This document shows, in pieces, positions 1 to 10,254 of a stretch of DNA of 64,000 bases (its first letter is position 1; each line of letters opens with the position of its first letter). The translations under genes were made by a program, and so were the position numbers. The stretch covers positions 563,501-627,500 of the forward strand of contig JASSKH010000043.1 of assembly GCA_031763025.1 (NCBI GenBank). The letters run 5' to 3'. The stretch is from Macrocystis pyrifera. Its lineage: Eukaryota > Sar > Phaeophyceae > Laminariales > Laminariaceae. The notes below the pieces were generated by a model. It searched no databases, was not told the origin of the DNA, and saw only the letters and a list, made by a program, of their open reading frames with translations.

Positions 1-879
1 CACGTTAGTTTTCCCTCTAATGGTCCCAGTCGACTGACCCTCGAACCAAACCCAAAAGAAAAAATACATCAGAGTCAAGAGCGAATGATGCCGTCGCAGC
101 CGCTCAGCCCCTAGAGCACAGGTTAAGTCAAACATTCGAGGCAACGATTTTCATGGCGGATACCAAGGTGTGGCCGAGGGTTGAGTTTCTCCCTGTGGAT
201 TGACTATTGTACTTTACTTTGATGATCTGGGGGATGAGTCAACATCGCACAAACAGGTGCATCGTTTCATCATCTCAACGATGACGAGCAGTAATTGCCG
301 GCAGCTCTGCCTCCACAGCAACAGACAGTGTTTGATGCAGGCAAGCGACACCATCACGCATACACTGCTGCGCTCACGGCTGGCTGTGTGAATCGCCCAT
401 CTGCTGCTGCACCCTGTACCTGCTGCATCCTGTAGCGAAAACAGCACAATTGTCTTCACTGCAGAGAGTCTCAATGAATATTACCGTAGAGATTCCTGAG
501 AGCTTCTTTAGATGTTGCCTGCCCTGACAAAGAGGTACTGTATTCACAGGGTACCCCCGATCAAGCCGTGAACAAACGATTAAGTAGTTTTCAAACACGG
601 TGTAGTAGTGTCGGGACTTTGAACAGTGCGGAGGTCGAATTGAAACAAACCAGGACCAAAGGTGTGAAATGAAATTGACGTCTAACAAAAGTCGACAGCA
701 GCCGGGATTTTTATCACGAACAAACCCACGTATTTAGTGCATCCTTTGGCAGTATAATCGCTCTTGTGTTGCCTGTTACCTACACCTCTTGGTCAATCTG
801 GGCAACAGCGGAATCACAGGCGCCGCGGAGAAGACCCCTTTGTACACGAATGCACATTCTTTGATGTTTTCGTGCCAGT

Positions 880-1640
880 GCCCCTGGCTTGTCGCAGAAA
901 ATCCCACGGGTTACCATCTGCCCGTAAATATTTCCTTGCCGTAGTATCCCACGGGACACTCCCAGGGCAATATCCACAAGGCAAACCCTAAGGCAAGACC
1001 AGTGGCGACAACCCCCCGACAAACCCCACGAAAAGACCCGCGGCAAGACTCACGACAAGACTCGGCGCAAGTACCGCGGCAAGACTTGCGACAGCACCAG
1101 CGGCAACTCCCGCGGCAAGACCGACGACCGCACCCGTGGTAAGCCCCGTGGCAGGATCCACAGCACGAATCGCCGCAGGACCCGCGGCAACACCCGCGGC
1201 AGGTACCACGAGAAGGCCCATGGCGATGTCCACGGTAGGACACCCACCTGACACCCTGCTTCCGCTTGATACTTTCACCCGGTAGTGGACCCATCCCATT
1301 CGACATTCTGCATCCCTCAAACACGGTGCAAAAATTTAACCATCTATCCCCGGGAGCCGCCGGAAGCCCACCTGGCACTCTATTCACAGTAGGGCTTGCC
1401 GCGGGTTTTGGAGCGGGTCTGGTTGGTTGTGTTTTGTCGCGGTACTTGCCGCGGGGTTGTGGCGGGACTTGTCACGGGTGTTGCCGCTGTATCTACCGTG
1501 TTTCTTGCCGTGGACATGGCCGCGGGTCTTGCGATGGATACAGCGGGAATTTCCGAGACGTGCCGCGAGGATTGCCGTGGGCCTTGCCGCGGCAGTCCTT
1601 CCGTGGCATGTCGTGGCATGCCGTGGCGTTTTCCGCGGGA
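880..1640. repeat. Minisatellite inverted repeat (hairpin), copy A
   Basis: A degenerate 12-15 bp minisatellite with core CCGCGGCAAGAC runs in one orientation from about 880 to 1,240 and in the opposite orientation (CTTGCCGCGG) from about 1,380 to 1,640, around a spacer of about 140 bp. The result is a large imperfect inverted repeat. Translation of either strand gives Arg/Gly/Cys-rich strings such as CRGSCRGVCRG. These open frames are by-products of the repeat and not a defensible gene. The same structure is in copy B at 32,790-33,560. Confidence 0.8.
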
Positions 1641-2439
1641 GTGCCCAGTGTATACCACCAAAACGCATGAAGGGCGTGCACAAACCCGCTAGCAGTATCG
1701 TCGGTATTCGAGGGTTATTTCTAGACTGTGACCACATAAGTCGATACGTGCTTTTCGCACACAGCGTAACGACCGCCCCCGCGAGTCTTCGCTTCACAGA
1801 GCACGAATCACGATACAGCTTTCAATAACACATGGTGCTTTGGTCTGAACATCGTCTCTGCCAAGTTTTAGGGTCGTAGGTGGCCTGTGTTTGTAGATCT
1901 CACTTGGAACGAGGGAGCATGACCCATTTCTGGATCAAGTGTTTCTGACCGGAAGCGACCTCTGTTGGACTCTACGAACAACTTTCTCTTCTGTACATCA
2001 AGAACTTGAGACAGAAGTGGACCAGGGGCTCTACGCCCCAAGCGATAACTCTAGACCCAGAGCACCTACAGCCCTGGAAATTGCTACCGACGACTCTCTC
2101 TGCTCAAAGGATCATACAATATCGAAGTGCTGAAGCTACCCGTGCTCTGTGGGGCAAGCACTTGGTGGCGGAGGCTAGCGAAGTGTCTAAAAGCAGGTAA
2201 TATTGCCTTCTTGGGCAGGTTTTAGAACAGAAAAATGAGGGAATATTGTGTGGGTGTTATATCACCACCACAAAGGGGAAAACCTGTTTTGGATTATAGT
2301 TTCGTCTCCAACAACTGTCGGCCTGATATCTCAAAGAAGCCGTTCGTTGTTCTTCGAATACATGTCGCATGATTATATTTCTTCGAAATGTAAAAACAAA
2401 CAAACGGGCTATTCATAGAATCTCTTGACATACCAAATT

Positions 2440-3110
2440 GTAGGGCAGGGCAAGGGTTGCCCTGCTGTTCCCTAGGTGTTACCATATAACAAAAATGGTT
2501 GGACGGAGGTATGAAAATTCTTTCGCGACGTCGATATTTGCCACGTAGAATATTACTTGTTTGAAGATGCTGCAGTTGCCGCTATTTCGAAGCAAAAAAA
2601 CAAAACATAACTTCACAGTCGCATCGCGCTTATTGCGATAACCTCGACGTGCGCGAACACAGCCATACCAAATAAAACGCCGCAGTGAAATCCAAGATGA
2701 CAAAAGGCATACAAGTTGACTGTTCGCCAATGATCGTTACGTACATACATGCACCCCGTAAACAACACTCTGTCGACCGAACAGTTACCATAAATGTAGC
2801 TGTGCAGAACTAGAAAGGCTGGACGCGCCGTGCAACATTTCTGCACAATGCGTTCTAGCAAAAAGACGGAAACAAGAAGGCAGGCAGTCCGAATCGAGAA
2901 GCAATATCATACAAAAAAAACTATACGTTTCAACACACATTGGGATGCGGTTATCTCGGTATGGCCATGGTCCTCGACATGGCAATCGGTAGTGTAGTTG
3001 CCAGTTGAATCCGAGAGCCGTCCGAGTGTACATGATACGAGCATGCCGTTCCACGACGTCACATGGCCATCCACTGTTGGGGTGGAGTTGATCATCAGGT
3101 CGAAGGGTGA
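2440..3110 (-). pseudogene. Partial, deleted copy of the C19-peptidase gene region
   Basis: Bases 2,440-2,940 match 3,950-4,445, the 3' flank of the helicase/peptidase pseudogene. Bases 2,940-3,030 match 5,150-5,247, and 3,032-3,110 match 6,101-6,180. The segment corresponding to 4,454-5,148, which encodes the peptidase His-box region, is missing; both breakpoints carry ACACAT, which suggests a microhomology deletion. This copy lacks the insertion present at 5,248-6,100 and so records the uninterrupted site (GTACATGATACG). The translated minus strand keeps peptide pieces such as YTTDCHVEDHG. Confidence 0.75.
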
Positions 3111-3419
3111 TACAGAGAGGTCCGATCGAGACCCCGGCCGCTAAGCGGCAGCACCGTTGTTGACGTGGGCCGTCATCGTTCTAATGATAATGTGAGTATC
3201 AAGAAAAGTACGTAGGAAGCACGTATTCGTACCATAGAATTTCCGCTTTTTTCTTGTGGTGTTGGTACTATAAAATTTGGTTTTGGCAATATAAGAGGTG
3301 GGTACCGTAGGTTGCAGGTATCGAGAAGTCAGTATCACTGCAGTCTTGTTTCGACCAGCTGTGTAGGGTGTTAGAAGGGTAGGTTGTCTGTCGTCCAACG
3401 ATTTTGAGGCGTTTCAGTC

Positions 3420-3960
3420 GATTTTCGTCCGCCCCAATGCCGGTCGAGCAACGTTTGCACAGCAAGATATAGGCGGTGTGCATGGTGTGGAGGCAATGGA
3501 CGACCGCAGGGACTATACTGCTACTACTACTGCTGCGCTCTCAGGTGGTTGCAGGGGGCACCCTGCTACTACTGTGACGCAGCTTTTGGGTCCACTATAT
3601 ACGCGAATGAAATTATGACGAGCTTGTCGATCCAAAATACCAACCACGCAGCTCGGACAACAGCAGAGACGGCGGTGCGTGGTGGTGGCGCAGGCAAGCG
3701 GTGGCGACAGCAGGCACATGCGTACTGCTGTCCTCTCGATTGGCTGTGAGAATTGCACTGCTGCTCAGAACAACAGCAGAGGAGTACAGCAATTTTTTTC
3801 TGGTGGCGGTTGTTGATCGTTGTGGTCGGTGTGGTTTGGAGTCGGGATGTCATTCATGCTGTACATGCGCCCGTGCCCCCAGCTCTGCCTACTATCCGTC
3901 CTCGTTGCTGCATCGTAGGTTCCGATACATGCAACTAATCATAAATTATTGTAGGGCAGG
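3420..3960. repeat. Inverted partner of the 18.8-19.4 kb repeat
   Basis: The reverse complement of this stretch matches about 18,835-19,395. Shared landmarks are the CAGCAAGATATAG end at 3,460-3,475, the block with CAACGATCAACAACCGCCAC on the minus strand, and the unit start TCGGAACCTACGATGCAGC. It is one unit of the family that forms a five-unit tandem array at 17.9-19.0 kb. No coding function is apparent. Confidence 0.75.
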
Positions 3961-4450
3961 GCAAGGGTTGCCCCGCTGTTCCCTAGGGTTTTACCATAAA
4001 ACAAAAGGTTGGCCGGCGGTATGACAGTTCTCTCGCGACGTCGATATTTGCCACGTAGAATATTACTTGTTTGCAGACGCTGATGTTGCCACTATTTCGA
4101 AGCAAACACATAAACAAAACGTCACAGTCGAGCATCGCGCAGATTGCGATGACCTCGACGTGTCGCGAACACACCCACACCAAATAAAACGCTGCCGTGA
4201 AGTCAAAGATGACAAAAGGCATACAAGTAGACTTTTCGCCGATGATCGTCACGTACATGCACCCGTAAACAAAACTCTGTCGACCGAACAGTCAATATGT
4301 ATGTAGCCGCGCAGAACTCGAAAGGCTGGATGCGTCGTGCAACATTTCTACAAAATTCGCTCTAGCAAAAAGAGGGAAACAAGAAGGCAGGCAATTCCTA
4401 GTCGAGAAGCAATATCACATCAAAAATCGGAACGTTTCTACACACATGTG
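3950..4450. repeat. Direct repeat of 2,440-2,955
   Basis: This is about 500 bp of direct repeat with the earlier segment, starting TTGTAGGGCAGGGCAAGG and containing the shared block TATTTGCCACGTAGAATATT. It lies directly 3' of the C19-peptidase reading frame on the minus strand, so it is the 3' flank of that gene. The repeat shows that the gene and its flank existed at least twice in this block. Confidence 0.8.
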
Positions 4451-5247
4451 AAGAACACGGGAGACGCTCAAGGCGGCGGAACGTCGGAGTCGCGTCGGCA
4501 AGGCACAGCTGCGCTCCCCACGTCGTAGCGGCCAGGACTTCGGTAAGGCGGAGGCATGATGGGTCCTTGCCTAGTCGCCTCGATTATCTTCGCGCGTTCT
4601 TGGCTTGCGCGCTCATGGTAACTAGCACTACGGTATGGTGTCGTTTGTGCCTGGAGAACAGGCAAGGTCATAGACTTTCGAAGGTAGACATACATTTGCT
4701 GGAAACCATGATACCAGCCATAGTCGAAATCGTCGCAAGACGTGGTACTCCCCCCGAGTATACAATCGTACTTCAACCACCGCCCTCTCGAACGCAACTG
4801 GGTCACGAAATGATTCGGAAGGGAGTAGATGACAGCTACAAGGCAGTACTCAACGCCTATCATCAAAATGGGTGACGGTGCTGGCGGCTCTCCGGCGTCC
4901 TCGTAGATGTCTACACGTGCAGACGCGAAGAAAACGCGATCTGGGGCGTTGTCCGCACTCCCAGAAAGAATCGACCATGTGGATGTGCTGATGTGCCGTG
5001 CGCACCTCTCGTCGCAGGGGGGGCACGGAGCAGGTCCAGGAAATGGGAAGTCGGAGGCGGCTCCAGTTAGGAACAAGGCATTGACTGCATCATGGAGTGA
5101 CTGGGGTGGTCCATGCGGAATCAAGACTGGTGCGGGATCTCGCCATCGTGCACATTGGGACGGGGTTATCTCGATACGGCCATGGTCTTCGATATGGCAA
5201 TCGGTAGTGTAGTGCCAGTTGAATCCGAGAGCCGTCCGAGCGTACAT

Positions 5248-6100
5248 ATTATCCTTATGAAAGAAGTACCACATAGTGGGTGGGTGACGAGCGTATTTTG
5301 GCCCACTCACTATTGCTCTTTTTACTTAGTTAAGTGTTCACCGGGATGCATAGTCCCCTTTTTCCTTCTCGTATCTTTCCCCTTGCACGTCCCTATTGGC
5401 TCATGCTCGGGGTAAGTATGTATGTGTCTGAGCTTTGGCTTCCCATTTTATTTATTTATTTGGGATTCTTCTCCTTTTCTTTTTCTTTTTCTTGTTCTTG
5501 TTCGGTTTGGTTTTTTCGTTGCTTCTCTTTCTTTATGGTGTATTTTGGTTGCTGGCGTATGTATGTATGTTGTGTCGGCCGCACCTAGTGCGAAGGCATG
5601 GTATTGCGTAGGCTATTAATGCATTACGGTGTGTTATCTCTGTGTCGCAGTCTGTGACCACAGAGCTCGTATTTCTAGGGTGAAGAATCAGCACGGACAC
5701 TGGGCTTGCTGGATGTCGGCGAGTAGAAGAACGGTTTAATGTGAAGAACACACACACACATATAGCCGGCGTCCCCGGTGGCTTGGTAGGTGGTCCGCGT
5801 GCCTGTCAAGATCAATTTCGTGGGTTCAAGTCCCACCGAGTGCATGCTCATAGGGACTTTTTCTTGCATAAAAAATTGATAAGCGGAAAGCGCGAAGGGG
5901 TGAGTTGGCTACATTCGATGAAAATCGACGAGCAGTGGGAATGCTGAACCCTATGCGCGACAAAATTAAAGGCACGTACCGGGGGGGAGAAGGGACGACA
6001 CCTGTGACCACGGCTTGTCCAGAAGATCGTCGAGGGTAAAACCTCCTACGAGTGGACTGGGAAGTAAAAATGATGGATAAAAAAAAAAAAAAAAAAAAAA
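5248..6100 (+). mobile_element. Insertion interrupting the helicase/peptidase gene
   Basis: Comparison with the uninterrupted site at 3,020-3,040 shows 850 bp inserted after GTACAT (ending 5,247), with the old sequence resuming as CATGATACG at 6,101. The insertion ends in about 22 A residues (6,079-6,100). A 4-bp ACAT overlap may be a short target duplication. The 3' part (5,766-6,100) is the SINE described separately. The 5' part (5,248-5,765) is T/C-rich with CTTTTTCTTTTTC tracts and a short CACACA run, and I recognise nothing in it. Confidence 0.7.
5766..6100 (+). mobile_element. tRNA-derived SINE, copy 1 (full length)
   Basis: The head resembles a tRNA: a D-arm-like GGCTTGGTAGGTGG and a perfect T-arm, GTGGG-TTCAAGT-CCCAC (box B like). 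The acceptor stem pairs poorly, so it is not a working tRNA. Next comes the junction GGGACTTTTTCT, then a unique body (GCGGAAAGCGCG, GAGCAGTGGGAATGCTGAAC, CCGGGGGGGAGAAGGGACGA, GGCTTGTCCAGAAGATC) and a poly-A tail. Head, junction and body recur at 9,436-9,770 and 52,064-52,416. The body alone recurs at 41,326-41,553. Confidence 0.75.
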
Positions 6101-6444
6101 CATGATACGAGCATGCCGTTCCACGACGTCACCTGGTCACCCGCTATTGGGGTGGAGTTGATCATCAGGTCGAAGGGTGATCGCTTCGTATATGGAGCCT
6201 GGCGTTCCCATTGCGGATCCATCGCCCGGTAGGCCGCTACTACCAAGGATCTTGCCACGTGCTTGAGCCAAAGAATCCTGCATTCCGCTAAAGAATGCGA
6301 CGCATACCGAACGAAATGATACAATACGTTTAAAAGACACATGAAAGCACAACGTAGTATTTACGTATATATGGGTACTTGCGGGCGCCGGTAAGTATTG
6401 GGCGGTATTATTACGACGAGATGTGGATAGCAGAACAAGCAAGA

Positions 6445-6450
6445 ACTTAC
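6445..6450 (-). other. Candidate 5' splice site in the helicase/peptidase gene
   Basis: The minus strand reads CTCTTG|GTAAGTTCTTG, a strong donor in phase 0 directly after the peptide GKPLQRPLL. Coding quality drops after it, which supports an intron starting here. The acceptor was not found with certainty; the next recognisable peptidase sequence is on the far side of the 5,248-6,100 insertion. Confidence 0.55.
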
Positions 6451-7149
6451 CAAGAGGGGGCGTTGGAGAGGCTTGCCGTCGAACATGCAGGCACGCACAG
6501 CCGCAAGAGTGGAGAAGAAGATGGCTGCAGCTGGTGTTGCCATGGTTGGGTTGGGGAGAGGGTGTCCTTCCCAAGCAGCTATGGTGGAGGCGATGGCGGT
6601 GTTGAAGAAGCAATTGTTGTTCTCATTGGGCGGCAGAAAAGATGAAGGGCGGATGGAGCCGGTGTCTGTTTGTCCGTCGTTGGTGTGGGATGTATAACTA
6701 GCCGGAGGACTTGTCGTGGCCGGTCGGAATGAAGAGGGATCATTCAAGAACAAGGCTAGTGTAGCCTTGTCGAGGCGTTCGAGGTAGTCGATCATAGCCG
6801 CTACATCGTCGTCCTGTGGATGGGTCAGATCGTCGAGAGTAACCGGCGACAGCAAGAAGAGCTTGCTGGCATCGGTCGCTCGGTACAGAGCGACGTAGAC
6901 AGCCGCGCTGTCCATATAGCCGTCTACTGGCTCACGAATGTCGAGCACAAGTTTAGGGATGGTTTCGCCTTGTGCTCGATAGACTGGGGAAAGAATACCA
7001 AGAGACGGAGGCACCTGCATTCTGTTGATGGTGAATTTCCGCTTGCCTTTACCAACGATGGAGAACTTCCTGTAAACCGGACAGCAGCCGATGACACCTC
7101 GAGGGAGCCCGTCCAGCTTTAGCCCAGCTCTGTCGGCGGCGTCGATGTT

Positions 7150-7415
7150 TGGAAGGCTTGAGCTATAGGTGGTACTTCATCTGCACATGTTTTGAAGGTT
7201 TGAGCTACAGAAGATAGCTCATCTACACACATTTTCCCAGGCTGAGCTATAGGAGCTACATGAGTTACAGTAGCTCATCTGCGCCCGAGATGAGCTATAG
7301 GAGCTACATGAGCTACACATGTTTCCCCCGGCTTGAGCTATAGGCGGTAGCTCATCTGCACATGTTTTCGAAGCGTGAGCTATGCAATAGATGAGCTAGC
7401 TCATGAGCTGTCGGG
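7150..7415. repeat. AGCTCATCTGCACATG / GCTTGAGCTATAG tandem repeat
   Basis: Variants of GCTTGAGCTATAGG alternate with AGCTCATCTGCACATGTTTT about five times. GAGCTA and TAGCTC are complementary, so the array is also rich in small palindromes, ending in GATGAGCTAGCTCATGAGC. It lies directly upstream of the truncated 5' end of the helicase frame and may mark the breakpoint. Confidence 0.7.
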
Positions 7416-7419
7416 GGGG

Positions 7420-8500
7420 TGCAGAAAGTTGAGTATCGACCGATCGGTTGAACTCACAGCTGACGTACAGATCCGACCAACCAAACAGGGACACATTCGA
7501 CCCAAGGAAAAAAAACTGCTGTGAATCAACAGCCAAACCCTCTGGTCAAGAGTCACGAGCGACAGCGATAGATACAACGGTAGGTCGGTCTACAGCAGTC
7601 TACACCATCTGCACATCTGCACCCACCTCTTTTTTGAAGGCATGCTTGAACCTGGACTGCTGTGTAGTTATTGTTAGGCTTCTCGCTGCTCGTGCCGAGG
7701 TAGCTGCTCGAATCTAGCGCTTTAGACTAGACCACAAAAGGACAAAGGCTACTGCGAGCGATTTTGCTTTCGTATCTTGCTCAGCCGCGGTTCGTGGCCG
7801 CGTCAGTCTCAGCCTTGGCATGTGTTCGGTACGTAAGATCGCCTGACTTGCTGACCGAGTATCCAACGGTTTGTATGTTTGTATGGGGTTGGACGACGCG
7901 GGTACAAGGGGATAGTTACTTATCGTCCCCTGAGTTAATTTTTTAAACATGACTCACGAGTTGCGTTTACCGCTTGCCCGTTCCACCGGTCAAAAAGAAA
8001 AAAAAACGAACAGCAGAGCTTCCCTCTTAGCCTTGTACGCCGCCCGCCCGTCTCGCGACCACTTCATCATCGATTGGGTCCGGATAAAGTTTTCCTCCCT
8101 CTCTGCCACAGTGAGCGTCGTCGCCCGCCTCGCGTCAAGCCCGGTGCTCACCGTGGCCCTGCTTCGCCACTTCGACAAAGTTATTGCTCAAACTGCATCG
8201 AAGTCTCCTTGACGTTTAGTTTAGTCGCAAAAATAAGCACCGCTTGAATACTATTTCACATACCTTATATCTCGTATATGGTGCAAGCGGAGCCTCACAA
8301 GGAGGCCAGACAGATACCATTTGTGCTTCCTGCGTGTCTCGAGACACACGCGACGCCTAGCCATGCAAACGGCGAAGGCGCTATTTGCAACACCCCCTCT
8401 GCTTGCTAGCACCCGCTGACACCCGCGGCGGCGCCGGGCTCGCCCGCAGTACCGTGTTCTGACTACACCCACGAGCACGAAACGAAATAAAATGGCTTCA
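7420..8500. other. Sequence without a recognisable gene
   Basis: Short open frames occur on both strands (for example 7,949-8,212 plus), but none shows a known motif, splice context or a counterpart in copy B. I see no repeat or RNA gene here. Confidence 0.4.
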
Positions 8501-8624
8501 GATTATGTAAGCAACGCTTGACTCGTACGTGGTATATTCGTATGAATATGAGTACGAGAAGGCGCTTCTATTGACGCACGCAGTGTTTGTTCGAAAATAT
8601 AAGCTGTACCGGGACATTGTTTAG

Positions 8625-8925
8625 TTGCCAGAAAACGGTATACCTTGACAGAAAATGTCATATGACTTGGGTTTGGTGTGCGCTGATCACCTCGTTTGAC
8701 TTTTCGTACCGTAAACTGGCAAAAATACGGTGGAGTACCGTTTTTTGGCATTTTTGCAAGTGAGACGGACGGACATGGATGTTTCGCCAAAAAACGGTAT
8801 ACCTTGACAGAAAATTTCATTTTAGTTGGGTTGTGTGTACCCTGATGGCCTGGTTAGAGTTTTTCGTACCGTAAACTGGCAAAAAAGCGCTGATGTACCG
8901 TTTTTTTTGTCATTTTGTCCGTTAG
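8625..8925. repeat. Two-unit tandem repeat, each unit a hairpin
   Basis: Two units of about 150 bp (from about 8,630 and 8,786) share the ordered blocks AAAACGGTATACCTTGACAG, then TTTTCGTACCGTAAACTGGC, then GTACCGTTTTTT. The first block and the last are complementary in their ACGGTA/TACCGT cores, so each unit can fold back. Open frames across it are short and repeat-derived. Confidence 0.7.
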
Positions 8926-9042
8926 GACAGGAAATTAATTTTGCTTCTAGATTACCCTGGGGTAAACCCTAGGGAACACCCCGCATATGCCAACGTGCGC
9001 GTATGATTTACATACCAAACTGGCCGGGAATCTACTGTACTA

Positions 9043-9146
9043 TTGCGTAGGGCCATAGTAGTCAGGACCCGTCATGCACACCAAAACCTATCAAATACGT
9101 TTTTTTTACCGAGCGTATTGGGTCCTGAATGCTATGTTTGCCCGTA
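9043..9146. mobile_element. TA-target MITE (family 1), diverged copy
   Basis: The element follows CTGTAC-TA and keeps the family outline: a GGGCCATAGTAGTCAGGACC left arm, a central CACACCAAAACCTATCAAAT, and a right arm GGGTCCTGAATGCTATG ending CCCGTA. It is more diverged than the 28.9- and 44.5-kb copies. Confidence 0.65.
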
Positions 9147-9435
9147 CCCATCCCCGTCCTGTTTGTGATAAGAACACCAAGCCGATATTTCATACCTGGT
9201 AGAGCATTGCCGACGGCATAATGGCATTGAGCTAGTAATCAAATACCTAATGCCTGAAGCCCGCGTGGCAGACTGACATTCTACGTTAGAGGTGACACTA
9301 AACCGACCGGTTGAAACAAAAAACGGGCTTGTTATCGCTGCTACTCACGTGCACATATCCACGGCGATCGCGACTGCGACACCTCGACCATTCTGCCTTT
9401 TGTGTTCTCCAGTGAATTGATTTGATCAGGGTACT

Positions 9436-9770
9436 CTTTTTTTTTAATTTCTTTTTGATCGTCACTCTTGATTCCCACCTCATCTCCTGAGCGTTTTGAC
9501 AAGCCATCGTCACAGATGTCGTCCCCTTTCCCCCTCGGTACGCACCCCTTCATTAGTAACGCTCACAGGGTTCAGCACTACCACTGCTCGCGGATTACCA
9601 TCGGATTTTACAACTCAAGCTCTCGCACTTTCGGCGAACGGAAGGAGGTCAGAAAAAGTCCCGGTGCGGATACATAAGCCGAGATTCGAACCACAGCGCA
9701 ACTGCCAAGAATGGTAGTCTACCGCCGGCCCGTAACGAAACTGCTGTACTACCACTGGGTCCCCACATGT
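9436..9770 (-). mobile_element. tRNA-derived SINE, copy 2 (minus strand)
   Basis: Read on the minus strand, it begins with a tRNA-like head containing GGCGGTAGACTACCATTC and a box-B-like GTGGTTCGAATCTC. The same GGGACTTTTTCT junction as in copy 1 follows, then the same body in diverged form (GAGCAGTGGTAGTGCTGAAC, GAGGGGGAAAGGGGACGACA, GGCTTGTCAAAACGCTC). It ends in an A-rich tail, which is the T run at 9,437-9,447 on the plus strand. It lies in the A-only block. Confidence 0.7.
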
Positions 9771-10254
9771 TCGCCACCATCGCTGCTTGCTGACAATCCC
9801 GATGACCGAATCGAGCACTGCTACCTGAGCGCCCTAGTTGCCGTCTCGTCGAACGCCACGGGTGTGACGCTGTGGGACGGTTAGCTGCGGACCAAACACA
9901 ACACGTATCGCGGGGAATGCACTCTCCATCGCTATATTAATAGCGGCATAGGACGATCGAATAAGCAATCGCTCTCAAATCAGGCACAATCACCGCGGGA
10001 GGCATTTATTGTGGCACCATTCTTGCATCTTTGACAGATATTTGCTTACTAACGACCCGATACACGTGCATACCGCGTGCCATGACTAACCCCAGACCCG
10101 CCAATCCGTTCTGGTCAGGTTCATCGGGACGGGAGAAAAGCAAGCAATTGGAATTAGCTTCTAAGTCTCAAAATCTACGGCCTACTTTATTGAGGCCGCT
10201 TTGAACTCAACAGTACTTTTTTTGGTTGACACCAAACTAACGCAGAATGACCGT

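Larger units (their letters stand above)
4468..7176 (-). pseudogene. Broken Pif1-type helicase / C19 (USP) ubiquitin peptidase fusion gene
   Basis: The minus strand is open from 7,176 to 6,361. It first encodes a Pif1/Helitron-type helicase C-terminus: a segment like KRKFTINRMQVPPSLGILSP, motif V RAQGETIPKLVLDI and motif VI VALYRATDASKLFLL. After a linker comes a C19 Cys box, NENNNCFFNTAIAS, where Cys is the expected nucleophile. A second open stretch, 5,310-4,468, carries a CPPC finger-like pair and the His-box region HFVTQLRSRGRWLKYD followed by a MYVYLR strand, as in USP domains. The two halves are separated by a GTAAGT donor at 6,450 and a retroelement-like insertion at 5,248-6,100. The helicase is 5'-truncated (stop at 7,177-7,179, then tandem repeats). 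Helitrons and free-standing Pif1 genes both carry this helicase; no Rep domain or Helitron ends are seen. Confidence 0.75.
1971..10018. other. 8-kb block present only in copy A
   Basis: Copy A and copy B align up to about 1,970 (33,877 in B) and again from about 10,020 (33,890 in B). Only about 15 bases separate these points in B. The block holds a broken helicase/peptidase gene, a partial second copy of it, two SINE-like elements, one MITE and several tandem repeats. It is either an insertion into A or a deletion from B; the concentration of mobile DNA favours insertion. No clear terminal repeats or target duplication are visible at its borders. Confidence 0.75.

Noticed and set aside
880-1640. 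CRISPR array
   Set aside because: The repeats are short, degenerate and contiguous without unique spacers, and the host is eukaryotic.
911-1670. Arg/Gly/Cys-rich and Ala/Gly-rich proteins on both strands
   Set aside because: They are translations of the GC-rich minisatellite in several frames. The matching frames in copy B are not colinear, and no start or splice context is shared.
5766-5848. Functional tRNA gene
   Set aside because: The T-arm is perfect, but the acceptor stem pairs poorly and the sequence continues into a repeated body with a poly-A tail, so a SINE head explains it better.
1971-10018. Complete Helitron spanning the 8-kb block
   Set aside because: Helicase motifs are present, but I found no Rep/HUH motif, no convincing TC start or CTRR end with hairpin, and the helicase is truncated by tandem repeats.
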